Positions 1 to 6,650 of a stretch of 32,653 nucleotides of DNA are shown here, piece by piece. Source of the DNA: an uncultured Methylococcaceae bacterium (GTDB lineage Bacteria; Pseudomonadota; Gammaproteobacteria; Methylococcales; Methylococcaceae). Below the pieces are notes generated by a model, which was not told the DNA's origin, did no database searches, and saw only the letters and a list, made by a program, of their open reading frames with translations. Position 1 is the stretch's first letter. Each line of letters opens with the position of its first letter. Location: the NCBI GenBank assembly GCA_903859815.1, contig CAIOOA010000250.1:1-32653 (forward strand), read 5' to 3'. The translations under genes were made by a program, and so were the position numbers.

Positions 1-243
1 CGGCAAACGCTGCGCTGCCAGCGGACAGCTTCATCAGGGGTAGCGGCAAACGCTGCGCTGCCAGCGGACAGCTTCATCAGGGGTAGCGGCAAGAGCAGCG
101 CTGCCAGCGGACAGCTTCATCAGGGGTAGCGGCCAGTGCTGCGCTGCCAGCGGACAGCTTCATCAGGGGTAGCGGCAAACGCTGCGCTACGAGCGGACAG
201 CTTCATCAGGGGTAGCGGCAAACGCTGCGCTACGAGCGGACAT
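1..243. repeat. 43-bp tandem repeat, five full copies plus a partial
   Basis: Copies start at 1, 44, 87, 130, 173 and 216, the last breaking off near 243. The array may continue beyond the left edge. Copies are nearly identical; differences cluster in the first 18 bases, and the segment AGCGGACAGCTTCATCAGG is invariant in the full copies. Each unit contains CGCTG-C-CAGCG, a small inverted repeat, and each junction reads GTAG followed by an imperfect CGGCA...TGCC palindrome, the layout of a classical REP element. 43 is not a multiple of 3 and no long frame is open, so it is not coding. There are no unique spacers, so it is not CRISPR. Confidence 0.9.
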
Positions 244-341
244 TTTATCAAAAATTTAATCTAACTCAACAAAATGCTCGGTTCCATGGCTATACTTTTT
301 GTGGAAGAAATTTTATCAATCACAAAGCGGAGAATATCATC

Positions 342-959
342 ATGGCAAACGATTACATTCCACGGTCCTATACGAATCTTCAACAATGGTTGCAAACCCA
401 GAAAGACAATATCGCCGAGGTCGGCGCATCCCTAGGCATGACTGCCGATGAGCAGACCGCCTACCTGTCCTCGGTGCAAAAATTATTGGATAAGGTGGTC
501 TCGATTGTCGAATTGACCCATCAACTCGATCATTTGAAAGCCGACTTTGAGCCATTGTTGGCGGCGGAAGTGCCGAATCTGCATCTGCATGTCAGACGGT
601 TGAAAACCCATGTTGAATATACCCCCAGCATCGGTTTGCGAATGCATTGGGTGGGCGAAAAACATGAGGTGGATTCCGCCACTTCGCAACCGACCATCAC
701 CGCGACGGGGATGGGCTTGCGCGTCAAGATCGAAGGCACCAAACCGGGCTTTGAAGCCGTCAATCTCTACATGCGCCGCAAGGGCGAAATCTCTTGGATT
801 CAAATCGCTGTGCGCAAACGGCGCTATCCGATTTATGACGAAATCCCCCCGATCAATTTGGACATTCCTGAGGTTCGGGAATATCTTTGCCGGGGTGTGG
901 TCGATGACGAGGAAACTGGCCTGCCCAGCCCCATCGTCGAAGCGGTGGTGGCGAAATAG
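342..959 (+). CDS. Hypothetical protein, 205 aa, probable helical N-terminus and beta-rich C-terminal half
   Basis: I do not recognise a named family with certainty. The ATG at 342 is preceded by GCGGAG about 10 bases upstream, a fair ribosome binding site, and a TATACT -10-like box lies at 291-296 without a good -35. Residues 1-75 look helical (QQWLQTQ, AYLSSVQKLLDKVVSIV). Residues 110-160 look like beta strands of an immunoglobulin or fibronectin-III type sandwich (TITATGMGLRVKIEG, AVNLYMRRKGEISWIQIAV). No signal peptide or membrane segment is visible. It resembles, from memory only, small uncharacterised proteins that begin with an M-x-DYIPR motif. It stands alone between two repeat tracts, upstream of the RAYT gene on the same strand and divergent from the NACHT gene's island. 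Nothing points to a specific role. Confidence 0.75.
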   Translation: MANDYIPRSYTNLQQWLQTQKDNIAEVGASLGMTADEQTAYLSSVQKLLDKVVSIVELTHQLDHLKADFEPLLAAEVPNLHLHVRRLKTHVEYTPSIGLRMHWVGEKHEVDSATSQPTITATGMGLRVKIEGTKPGFEAVNLYMRRKGEISWIQIAVRKRRYPIYDEIPPINLDIPEVREYLCRGVVDDEETGLPSPIVEAVVAK

Positions 960-965
960 AAAGTA

Positions 966-1062
966 GGAGTGCAAGGCTTGCCTTGCGGAACCTCGAACAT
1001 CATTGGAGTGCAAGGCTTGCCTTGCGAAAAAATAAATATAAGCAAGGCAAGCCTTGCACTCC
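966..1062. repeat. Three REP elements of the GGAG family; two form a head-to-head hairpin
   Basis: Copies lie at 966-987 and 1005-1026 (direct) and 1042-1062 (inverted). The core is GCAAGGC-TT-GCCTTGC, a near-perfect palindrome preceded by GGAGT. The second and third copies face each other across an A/T-rich spacer, giving about 21 bp of inverted repeat with a loop near 15 nt. The same head-to-head unit with a similar spacer recurs at 1776-1834 and 5015-5073. It sits between the stop of the 205-aa gene and the RAYT start, so it could also end transcription of the former. Confidence 0.9.
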
Positions 1063-1111
1063 AAATGTTATTATATTTTCTTGAGGCATTGACGATATAG
1101 AAGCTTTAACC

Positions 1112-1645
1112 ATGCTTAGGCATCATCCCAACACCCCCGCCCATCTATACTTGGACGATACGCCTTATTTCATCACCGGGGCTATTTACAACCGTCGGCA
1201 TTTGCTAGAGCTAGATGCGCTAAAGCAGGAATTTTTATTATGTATGAGGAATGTCTTTTCCTTTTATCACTGGGATTTGCAACATTGGGTCATTCTCGTC
1301 AACCATTATCATCTGTTGGCAAACAGTCGGAGGGGCAAGGACATGCCCTCCATCATCGGCGAATTGCATAGCCGCTCGGCGCATTTCATCCGGCAAGCCA
1401 CAGCCTGTGAACTACCCGTCTGGTGGAATTATTGGGACTACTGCCCAAGGGACGAGCAGGATTATTACCGCCATCTGAACTATTTACTTTATAACCCCAT
1501 CAAGCATGGCTATGTGACCGATCTAAAGCAGTATGCCTATTCCAGTTTCCATCAGTTGTTTGATCGACTTGGCAGGGAGGAACTGGCCCGACAGTTCCAT
1601 ACTTACCCCGATTTCCGTTCGCTGGATTTGTCGGATGACTTCTAG
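1112..1645 (+). CDS. REP-associated tyrosine transposase (RAYT, Y1/IS200-like HUH family)
   Basis: A 177-aa single-domain Y1 transposase. These enzymes nick single-stranded DNA at the foot of a REP hairpin, through a tyrosine that forms a covalent 5'-phosphotyrosine link, and are thought to spread REP elements. The sequence shows the metal-binding HUH-type motif in HWVILVNHYHLLAN near residues 58-71 and, near residues 119-134, YRHLNYLLYNPIKHGYV, which matches the catalytic-tyrosine helix IRYIHLNPxKAGLV of the family. The usual small aromatic-rich N-terminus (YLDDTPYFITGAIYNRR) is present. The length is close to typical. No strong Shine-Dalgarno precedes the ATG. The gene is bracketed by REP copies of one family, on the left at 966-1062 and on the right from 1659, as expected for a RAYT and its cognate REPs. 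It appears intact. Confidence 0.9.
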   Translation: MLRHHPNTPAHLYLDDTPYFITGAIYNRRHLLELDALKQEFLLCMRNVFSFYHWDLQHWVILVNHYHLLANSRRGKDMPSIIGELHSRSAHFIRQATACELPVWWNYWDYCPRDEQDYYRHLNYLLYNPIKHGYVTDLKQYAYSSFHQLFDRLGREELARQFHTYPDFRSLDLSDDF

Positions 1646-1658
1646 GAAATAATTATCT

Positions 1659-1797
1659 GGAGTTTCAGGCTTGTCTTGCGAATTTCCCATGCCGATTGGA
1701 GTGCAAGGCTTGCCTTGCGTAATTCCCGCGTCAATTGGAGTCCAAGGCTTGCCTTGCGTAATTCCCGCGTCAATTGGAGTCCAAGGCTTGCCTTGCG
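1659..1797. repeat. REP array, direct half: four copies at a 39-bp period
   Basis: GGAG-type REP copies begin at 1659, 1698, 1737 and 1776, exactly 39 bp apart. They are linked by a conserved spacer (TAATTCCCGCGTCAATT in the later copies). The first copy is the most diverged (GGAGTTTCAGGCTTGTCTTG). The array starts 14 bp after the RAYT stop codon. All copies point the same way and face the second half of the array at 1814. Confidence 0.9.
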
Positions 1798-1813
1798 AAT
1801 AAAATAAAAATAA

Positions 1814-2022
1814 GCAAGGCAAGCCTTGAACTCCCGCAGTAGCCGCAAGGCAAGCCTGAAACTCCCGCAGCATCGGCAAGGCAAGCCTTTGAACTCCCAC
1901 AGCAACGGCAAGGCAAGCCTTGAACTCCCGCAGCATCGGCAAGGCGAGCCTTGTACTCCCTCAGCGTCGGCAAGGCAAGTCTTGAACTCCCGCAGCATCG
2001 GCAAGGCAAGCCTTGCACTCCA
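1814..2022. repeat. REP array, inverted half: seven copies at a 31-bp period
   Basis: The inverse REP unit (GCAAGGCAAGCCTTGAACTCC) begins at 1814, 1845, 1876, 1908, 1939, 1970 and 2001, so spacing is 31 or 32 bp. The linker is CGCAG plus CATCG, TAGCC or a close variant. The orientation is opposite to the four copies at 1659-1797, and an A/T-rich joint at 1798-1813 separates the halves. Open frames through the array translate into cysteine- and leucine-rich repeats on the minus strand and are artefacts of the repeat. Extent from 1659 to 2022 is non-coding. Confidence 0.9.
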
Positions 2023-2066
2023 AGAGTTCGAGCGAAGCGGAATACGGGTTTCTGGGCTACGACCGC

Positions 2067-2099
2067 CCCGGATTACGCCGCGAAGCGGCACCATCCGGG
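2067..2099. repeat. Hairpin element, different REP-like family
   Basis: Outer arms CCCGGAT (2067-2073) and ATCCGGG (2093-2099) enclose a perfect inner hairpin GCCGC-GAA-GCGGC (2077-2089). It lies about 50 bp beyond the stop codon of the minus-strand NACHT gene, so it could protect or end that transcript, but there is no T-tract on the minus strand. The remaining bases 2100-2150 show nothing I can name. Confidence 0.65.
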
Positions 2100-2150
2100 C
2101 TGACTACCGCTTATGGGGCATTGCGGGTATGAGTGGTTTGGAAGATGGGT

Positions 2151-4928
2151 TTATTCGGGTTCATCGAAAATTGCGCCAGCGGTTTTGGCTTCTCGCAATT
2201 GCTCTGGGTCGTATTTTGCGCCTCTGAGATTAGCCATACTGAGATTGGCCTCGTGGAGGTTGGCCCCGCTGAGGTTGGCCCCGCTGAGGTTGGCCCCGTC
2301 GAGGCGGGCTTCGCTGAGATCGGCCCCACTGAGGTTGGCCCGGCTGAGGATGGCCCGTCTGAGGACGGCCTGTCTGAGGTCGGCCCCGCTGAGATCGGCC
2401 CCGATGAGGTCGGCTTCGATGAGGTTGGCCCTGCTGAGGTTGGCATCTCTGAGGTTGACATTGTAGAGGTTTGCATTGTCAAGTTGGGCATGGAAGAGGT
2501 TTGATTGGGCGAGGCTGGCTTGTAATAAAATTGCATAACTAGCTGAAACGTTCTTCAAATTGGCATTATCCAAATTTGCCTCATACAAATCCACCATTTC
2601 TAATATAGCTTGGTCTAGATCGACAAACGAGAGACAATCCAAGGCTAATACATTATCCGAGTTTTTGCGCTGCCCTTGTACCCGTCTAATCCACGCCCCA
2701 AACGTAGTCGGCTCGGGATGTTCGATTTTACTGACAATCTTCGTCACCCTAGCACAGGCATTCATCGCCGCGAGCAAGGCTTCTTCGGCATTGCGCGACT
2801 TAAACAACATATCGCTGAAGGTGGGCAGTTGCAGCCTTTCCATCGGGCTGCCATGGCGTAGCATAGTGCTGAATAAGCGGACAAAATGTTGTTGCCAAAG
2901 GGTAACTTCTTCTATTGAATGCAATGCCACTTCCGCCAACCAAAACCGATGCAAAAAGCCTGACACCGCCGTAGGCCCGCATAATCTGGCCCATTGCTCC
3001 AAGGCATAGGTTTCGCTCCACCCTTTGTTACCGCCTTTTATGTCCCGCGTTTCACGTTCTTCCACGATGTCTTCCATGGCCCGCACCAGCCGTCTGGCTG
3101 CGAGGTATTCGCCAAAGCTTTTGTGGGTAAACACAAAGGTCGGGTCGCCGCGTTGACGCTCGCCATGTTGCCGAAAAAAGAATGCAGCCAGCAAGCGGGT
3201 TATGCCCCGTTCCGCGCCTTCGCGAAAGGCTTCCAATTGCTTATCATAACCGGCATCGCGACAGTGCTGCTCGATTTCCTTGATCGTGGTGCTGCGTCCA
3301 TCGCCATGCCAAGCCGCCAAAGCGACTTCTTCCAGCATTAAGAAGAAATCCGCCAATTCCATGTGCCGCACCCCGGCATGACGTCGGCCTTCCCTGCCTT
3401 CATAACCGCGTTCATGTACGGCTTTGACGAGGCTGTAATAAATCTGGTTCAGATTGATGTCCTTGCTGAAATCCAATTCGCCCCGGCAATAGCTGATCGC
3501 CAGCAAGTAATTCAGCAAGGGTTGGGCATTCACCTCCTGCAAATCTTCCCGATTTAACTCTTGAGGCATCCCATCTATAGGTTTGCCAGTCAAATGTCCA
3601 TAATTCTGCCACCAGTCTTGGCGCAAATCCCGTTGCAGCCGTTGGTCCGAGTCTATCCATGTTTTGTCCTTGCGATCAGTCTCGCTAGTGAAGTAGGGCA
3701 ACACATGGAGAATTTGTTGGGGTTTGCGGAATTCTGACCGCGTGTCTTGGATGACCACTTCCCGTCCGCTAAACAACACCCGCAGGTTTAACATGCTTGA
3801 GTTTCTTTGATAAACGAAGTTCTGCACCGCGTTGACGAAATCCCTTGCCGTCAAAGCCGCTGCTTGGCCTTGGTTCGCCAGTTCGTCCAAGCCGTCTAGG
3901 ATCAGCAGCAAGTTGGTTTCGGCGTAATCTGGATGTAATGGATTATGCGGGAGGATTTCTAAATTGCGCACGAAACGACCAAAGGCTTCGACAAAATCGC
4001 CAGCCGGGTCGATCAAGTGTAAGGGTACGAATAACACTTTTAAGCGGCCCTCGGCGGAAACCCGTGCGGCGAACATCTTGGCAAAAGACGATTTGCCACT
4101 GCCGGGTCCACCACTCAGAACCCGCACGGCATCATCTTTGTTGGATTGTTGCAGCCATGCGGTTAATTCCTCAGCCAGTTCGACCACCATGCGCATTTTC
4201 GACTGGCGTGGTTCCATCTCTAATACCGCGTCGGCTTTTTCCTCGCGATAGCCATTCAGTGGAATATAGATCTGTTTCAGGCCGAAGGCTTCCCCAAACG
4301 CGCCTTCTTCTATATTTTTTTGAAGGGATGCATGATAAGTCCGCCAAGCCTGTTCTCGCTCGCTGGCTTTGGCGAACGGCGTATCCAAGGCGGCTTTAAT
4401 CGGTGCGTAACGCTCGCCGTGCTTGCGCCATTCCCGGTGCAGCGCAAATGGGAAATATCCGGGTAGACGGGCGGCTAGGGTTTCAGCGACGGCGGCTTCC
4501 GTATCATGGACTATCAGCCATGCGGCGAGGGCTTGCTGGATGGTTTGCAACAGCGGCAGGTTTTGCGGATGCTCAAAGAAATCCCGACTGATGCTGATGT
4601 TGGTGATATGCGGTTGTAGCGTGGTGACGAAATCGCCAGTGTGTTGTTCTAGCGTAGGCGGCAGATGGCTTTCGCTGTCGCGGAGCAAATCCGCCAAGGC
4701 CAATTGCAAGGCTTGTTGCACCAATAGGAAGAGCAAAACCTCCGGCTCGTTGCCGCGTAGCCCTAAAGCCTCCAAGGCATCCACGCCGTCATCGGCAAGG
4801 TCTTCAAACTTGCCTAACAATCCGTGGCCGATGGCTTTCGCCAAGACTTGGCTGAATGCCTTGGCATCCAAAGATAGGGGTTTGTCCCAAACGGAAACGG
4901 GGGGTGCAGCGTTTAATTCCAATGCCAT
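2151..4928 (-). CDS. NACHT-family NTPase with C-terminal pentapeptide repeats (925 aa)
   Basis: A STAND-class NTPase of the type used in bacterial immunity and programmed-death switches: ligand sensing drives NTP-dependent oligomerisation and effector activation. Walker A GGPGSGKSS is at residues 273-281, Walker B LLILDGLDEL at 341-350 and an Arg-containing sensor-1-like LRVLFSGRE near 382-390. FTHKSFGEYLAA at 600-611 is the motif common at the end of NACHT winged-helix regions. Residues 781-905 are tandem pentapeptides A(N/D)Lxx (for example LSGANLSGANLHEANL), which fold as a right-handed quadrilateral beta-helix and here may be the sensor. Residues 1-250 are helical and match no effector I know. 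The ATG at 4928 has AGGA about 8 bases upstream; a GTG at 4961 would add 11 residues but lacks a ribosome site. It is separated from its neighbour by 261 bp of REPs, so it may have its own promoter. Target and effector activity are unknown. Confidence 0.9.
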   Translation of the reverse strand: MALELNAAPPVSVWDKPLSLDAKAFSQVLAKAIGHGLLGKFEDLADDGVDALEALGLRGNEPEVLLFLLVQQALQLALADLLRDSESHLPPTLEQHTGDFVTTLQPHITNISISRDFFEHPQNLPLLQTIQQALAAWLIVHDTEAAVAETLAARLPGYFPFALHREWRKHGERYAPIKAALDTPFAKASEREQAWRTYHASLQKNIEEGAFGEAFGLKQIYIPLNGYREEKADAVLEMEPRQSKMRMVVELAEELTAWLQQSNKDDAVRVLSGGPGSGKSSFAKMFAARVSAEGRLKVLFVPLHLIDPAGDFVEAFGRFVRNLEILPHNPLHPDYAETNLLLILDGLDELANQGQAAALTARDFVNAVQNFVYQRNSSMLNLRVLFSGREVVIQDTRSEFRKPQQILHVLPYFTSETDRKDKTWIDSDQRLQRDLRQDWWQNYGHLTGKPIDGMPQELNREDLQEVNAQPLLNYLLAISYCRGELDFSKDINLNQIYYSLVKAVHERGYEGREGRRHAGVRHMELADFFLMLEEVALAAWHGDGRSTTIKEIEQHCRDAGYDKQLEAFREGAERGITRLLAAFFFRQHGERQRGDPTFVFTHKSFGEYLAARRLVRAMEDIVEERETRDIKGGNKGWSETYALEQWARLCGPTAVSGFLHRFWLAEVALHSIEEVTLWQQHFVRLFSTMLRHGSPMERLQLPTFSDMLFKSRNAEEALLAAMNACARVTKIVSKIEHPEPTTFGAWIRRVQGQRKNSDNVLALDCLSFVDLDQAILEMVDLYEANLDNANLKNVSASYAILLQASLAQSNLFHAQLDNANLYNVNLRDANLSRANLIEADLIGADLSGADLRQAVLRRAILSRANLSGADLSEARLDGANLSGANLSGANLHEANLSMANLRGAKYDPEQLREAKTAGAIFDEPE

Positions 4929-4967
4929 GTCAGTTCCTGCGTGGCGCGAATAAATAAGCACAGTTTA

Positions 4968-4997
4968 TCATTACCGGGTTCCCAGCTTCACGACCAA
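4968..4997 (-). promoter_or_regulatory. Candidate sigma-70 promoter for the NACHT gene
   Basis: On the minus strand TTGGTC (4992-4997) and TAATGA (4968-4973) are separated by 18 bp. This places a start site about 35 nt before the ATG at 4928. The match is moderate, and the position just downstream of the REP cluster fits an independently transcribed gene. Confidence 0.3.
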
Positions 4998-5014
4998 TCA
5001 GTTAAGCACAAATT

Positions 5015-5106
5015 GGAGTGCAAGGCTTGCACTGCATAAAAATAAAACATAAGCAAGGCAAGCCTTGCACTCCCAAAGCAACCGCAAGGCAAGCCTTGCA
5101 TTCTCC
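5015..5106. repeat. GGAG-family REP cluster, three copies
   Basis: One direct copy (5015-5035) faces two inverted copies (starting 5053 and 5084) across an A/T-rich joint. The two inverted copies are again 31 bp apart, the same period as the array at 1814-2022. The element fills most of the gap between the FGE-fold gene and the NACHT gene. Confidence 0.9.
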
Positions 5107-5136
5107 GAACCAGCCAAGCTAGAACTTGTAAGCCAA

Positions 5137-5163
5137 GGGTTCCCAGGCGGAACTTGGGAACCC
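5137..5163. repeat. Perfect 9-bp inverted repeat (hairpin)
   Basis: GGGTTCCCA and TGGGAACCC flank a 9-nt loop. It lies 27 bp past the stop codon of the minus-strand FGE-fold gene. No run of T follows on the minus strand, so it is a palindromic repeat rather than a convincing intrinsic terminator, although it may stabilise the transcript end. Confidence 0.7.
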
Positions 5164-5189
5164 GCCAAAAGAGCAAAGCATGAAGGCAA

Positions 5190-6398
5190 TTAGTCTTGAA
5201 CGAGACGGAAACCGTAGTTGAGGCTGCGGGAGTCAGGGAAGTGCGCATAGCGGGCGGCGGAACGCGCGGCCCTGTCGCCGATGTTCCACGCCCCACCCCG
5301 AAGCACCCGGCTGTCGGCGGCATCGTTTGTGCAAGTCTTCTCGCTGCCATTATAGGCATCAGCATAACCCGAGCAAGTCCATTCCCAAACATTGCCGGAC
5401 ATGTCATACAGTCCAAAGTCATTGGCTTGTTTTTTCCCAACCGAATGAGTCGTACCGCCCGAATTGTTGGAGTACCAAGCCACTGCGCCCGCATCGTCCG
5501 ACCCGCAACGGGTTTGCTGCTTTCCACCTCGGCAGGCATATTCCCACTCCGCCTCAGTGGGCAGACGGTAATTCTGTCCGGTCAATTGGTTGAGCTTGGC
5601 GATATAGACTTGCGCGTCATTGAAGCTGACTTGTTCAACCGGGCATTTGCCGCCGCAATTCTTGAAATAGGACGGGTTGGAACCCATCACCGCTTGCCAT
5701 TGGGCTTGGGTCACTTCGTATTTGCCGAGCTTGAAAGGCTGCACACAGACTTCATGTTGCAGTTCATCATGGTCTCTGTTGGCTTCGTTGGCAGGACTGC
5801 CCATTTGGAAACAACCGCCTTTGATTGCTACCATAGCCGGGAGCATGGCATGTAGTTGCCGTTTGGTTTCAGCAATTTCCGCTTGCAATTGCTTTTGTCT
5901 GGTTTCGGCATTGTCGTTGATCTCTTGCAACGCCTGTTGCAAACGCGGCAGGTCTCGCTTGATGTCGGCGAGGGTATTAATTTGATAGCGTTCGGTTTGT
6001 TCCCAAGCAAACGCCGCCGCCAGAACTCCGACTGCGGACAAACCCAGCAGGGCTGCGAATGCCATGGTCCGCCGCAACCAAACCCCAGTTAGTCCCGGTT
6101 GGGTTTGGGCATGGCCCAAGGCAGCCGTCAGGGCTTGGACAACCTGCAAAGCGGCCTGTTGGGCTAGGCCATGAATCTGTCGCAACTGTCGCACGGCTTT
6201 ACGGCGATTAGATTCGCCCGGATGCTTCCGCAACAAATCCACCACACCGGCCTCGTGCGCCGTTTCCATCAGCCATGCCTCCTGTTTGTGTTGACCGTCC
6301 AGCAACCGGCCTATCAACGGGCCGCGTTCCTGCAACACGCCCACGCCATGCTTATTGACCAAATCTTGCAGAATTTGGGTTAGGTCTAGCTTGGTCAT
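5190..6398 (-). CDS. Membrane-anchored FGE/SUMF-fold protein with helical N-terminal adaptor domain (402 aa)
   Basis: Residues 1-95 form a helical domain homologous to the start of the TonB-domain neighbour. A membrane segment at 109-132 follows R109-R110, so the N-terminus should be cytoplasmic. A coiled coil spans about 140-185. Residues 192-402 are a formylglycine-generating-enzyme (FGE-sulfatase) domain in the periplasm: GGCFQMGS, YEVTQAQWQAVMG, PVEQVSFNDAQVY, YRLPTEAEWEYACRGG, GLYDMSGNVWEW, RVLRGGAW and GFRLV. Where aerobic FGEs carry their two copper-binding cysteines, after the RGG motif, this protein reads NIGDRAARSAAR with no cysteine. It is therefore unlikely to oxidise sulfatases and probably binds a ligand, glycan or protein. 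The start at the ATG at 6398 has GAGG about 14 bases upstream. A candidate promoter lies at 6568-6596. No sulfatase gene is nearby. Confidence 0.88.
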   Translation of the reverse strand: MTKLDLTQILQDLVNKHGVGVLQERGPLIGRLLDGQHKQEAWLMETAHEAGVVDLLRKHPGESNRRKAVRQLRQIHGLAQQAALQVVQALTAALGHAQTQPGLTGVWLRRTMAFAALLGLSAVGVLAAAFAWEQTERYQINTLADIKRDLPRLQQALQEINDNAETRQKQLQAEIAETKRQLHAMLPAMVAIKGGCFQMGSPANEANRDHDELQHEVCVQPFKLGKYEVTQAQWQAVMGSNPSYFKNCGGKCPVEQVSFNDAQVYIAKLNQLTGQNYRLPTEAEWEYACRGGKQQTRCGSDDAGAVAWYSNNSGGTTHSVGKKQANDFGLYDMSGNVWEWTCSGYADAYNGSEKTCTNDAADSRVLRGGAWNIGDRAARSAARYAHFPDSRSLNYGFRLVQD

Positions 6399-6430
6399 TG
6401 GGTGTACTTTGACTCCTCAATAATGAAAAA

Positions 6431-6550
6431 TGTAGGGGGTTCTTTTGCCGTTTGGGAACGCCAAGCACCGGCTGGGCGAGCGGCTTGCTTATGCCAAGCG
6501 GGTGCTTGGCGTTCCATGGCTTAAGCTTGTCGATGGCTGCAACCCCTACA
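6431..6550. repeat. 120-bp nested palindrome, MITE-like or compound REP
   Basis: Outer ends TGTAGGGGGTT (6431-6441) and AACCCCTACA (6541-6550) are inverted copies apart from one extra G. Inside, GGAACGCCAAGCACC (6455-6469) and GGTGCTTGGCGTTCC (6501-6515) are a perfect 15-bp inverted repeat, and within its loop GCTTG (6484-6488) pairs with CAAGC (6494-6498). No ORF and no clear target duplication are seen. It lies in the 252-bp gap between the TonB-domain and FGE-fold genes, in the probable leader of the latter. Confidence 0.75.
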
Positions 6551-6567
6551 GGATCGTTCGGTCTCCG

Positions 6568-6596
6568 ATTTTAACCAGTGGTGTTACTACGCTCAA
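6568..6596 (-). promoter_or_regulatory. Candidate sigma-70 promoter for the FGE-fold gene
   Basis: On the minus strand TTGAGC (6591-6596) and TAAAAT (6568-6573) are 17 bp apart, a good sigma-70 match. The leader to the ATG at 6398 would be about 165 nt and would contain the nested palindrome at 6431-6550, which could therefore act at the RNA level. Confidence 0.45.
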
Positions 6597-6650
6597 CCAC
6601 TCTTGCTAATGGCTGGCAAGCTTACAAATGGGGGAACGCCCATCGTTTGA

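Noticed and set aside
1-243. CRISPR array
   Set aside because: Units are contiguous and nearly identical over all 43 bp; there are no unique spacers and no cas genes.
483-1064. 193-residue minus-strand ORF overlapping the 205-aa gene
   Set aside because: It runs into REP sequence, is antisense to a gene with a ribosome site and shows no family features.
1523-2094. Minus-strand ORFs rich in Cys, Leu and Arg across the REP array
   Set aside because: They translate the REP palindromes in several frames, change with repeat period and show no ribosome site or domain.
2230-2500. DNA minisatellite of about 15 bp
   Set aside because: The 15-bp rhythm is the codon pattern of tandem pentapeptides, in frame with an intact gene.
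2113-2504. Plus-strand ORFs with regular EVGPAEVGP-like or LRLAPLRLA-like repeats
   Set aside because: They are the complement of the pentapeptide-repeat coding sequence of the NACHT gene, which explains the periodicity.
5137-5163. Intrinsic terminator for the FGE-fold gene
   Set aside because: The stem is perfect but no T-tract follows on the minus strand.
5190-6398. Active sulfatase-modifying formylglycine-generating enzyme
   Set aside because: The catalytic cysteine pair is missing and no sulfatase is encoded in the window.
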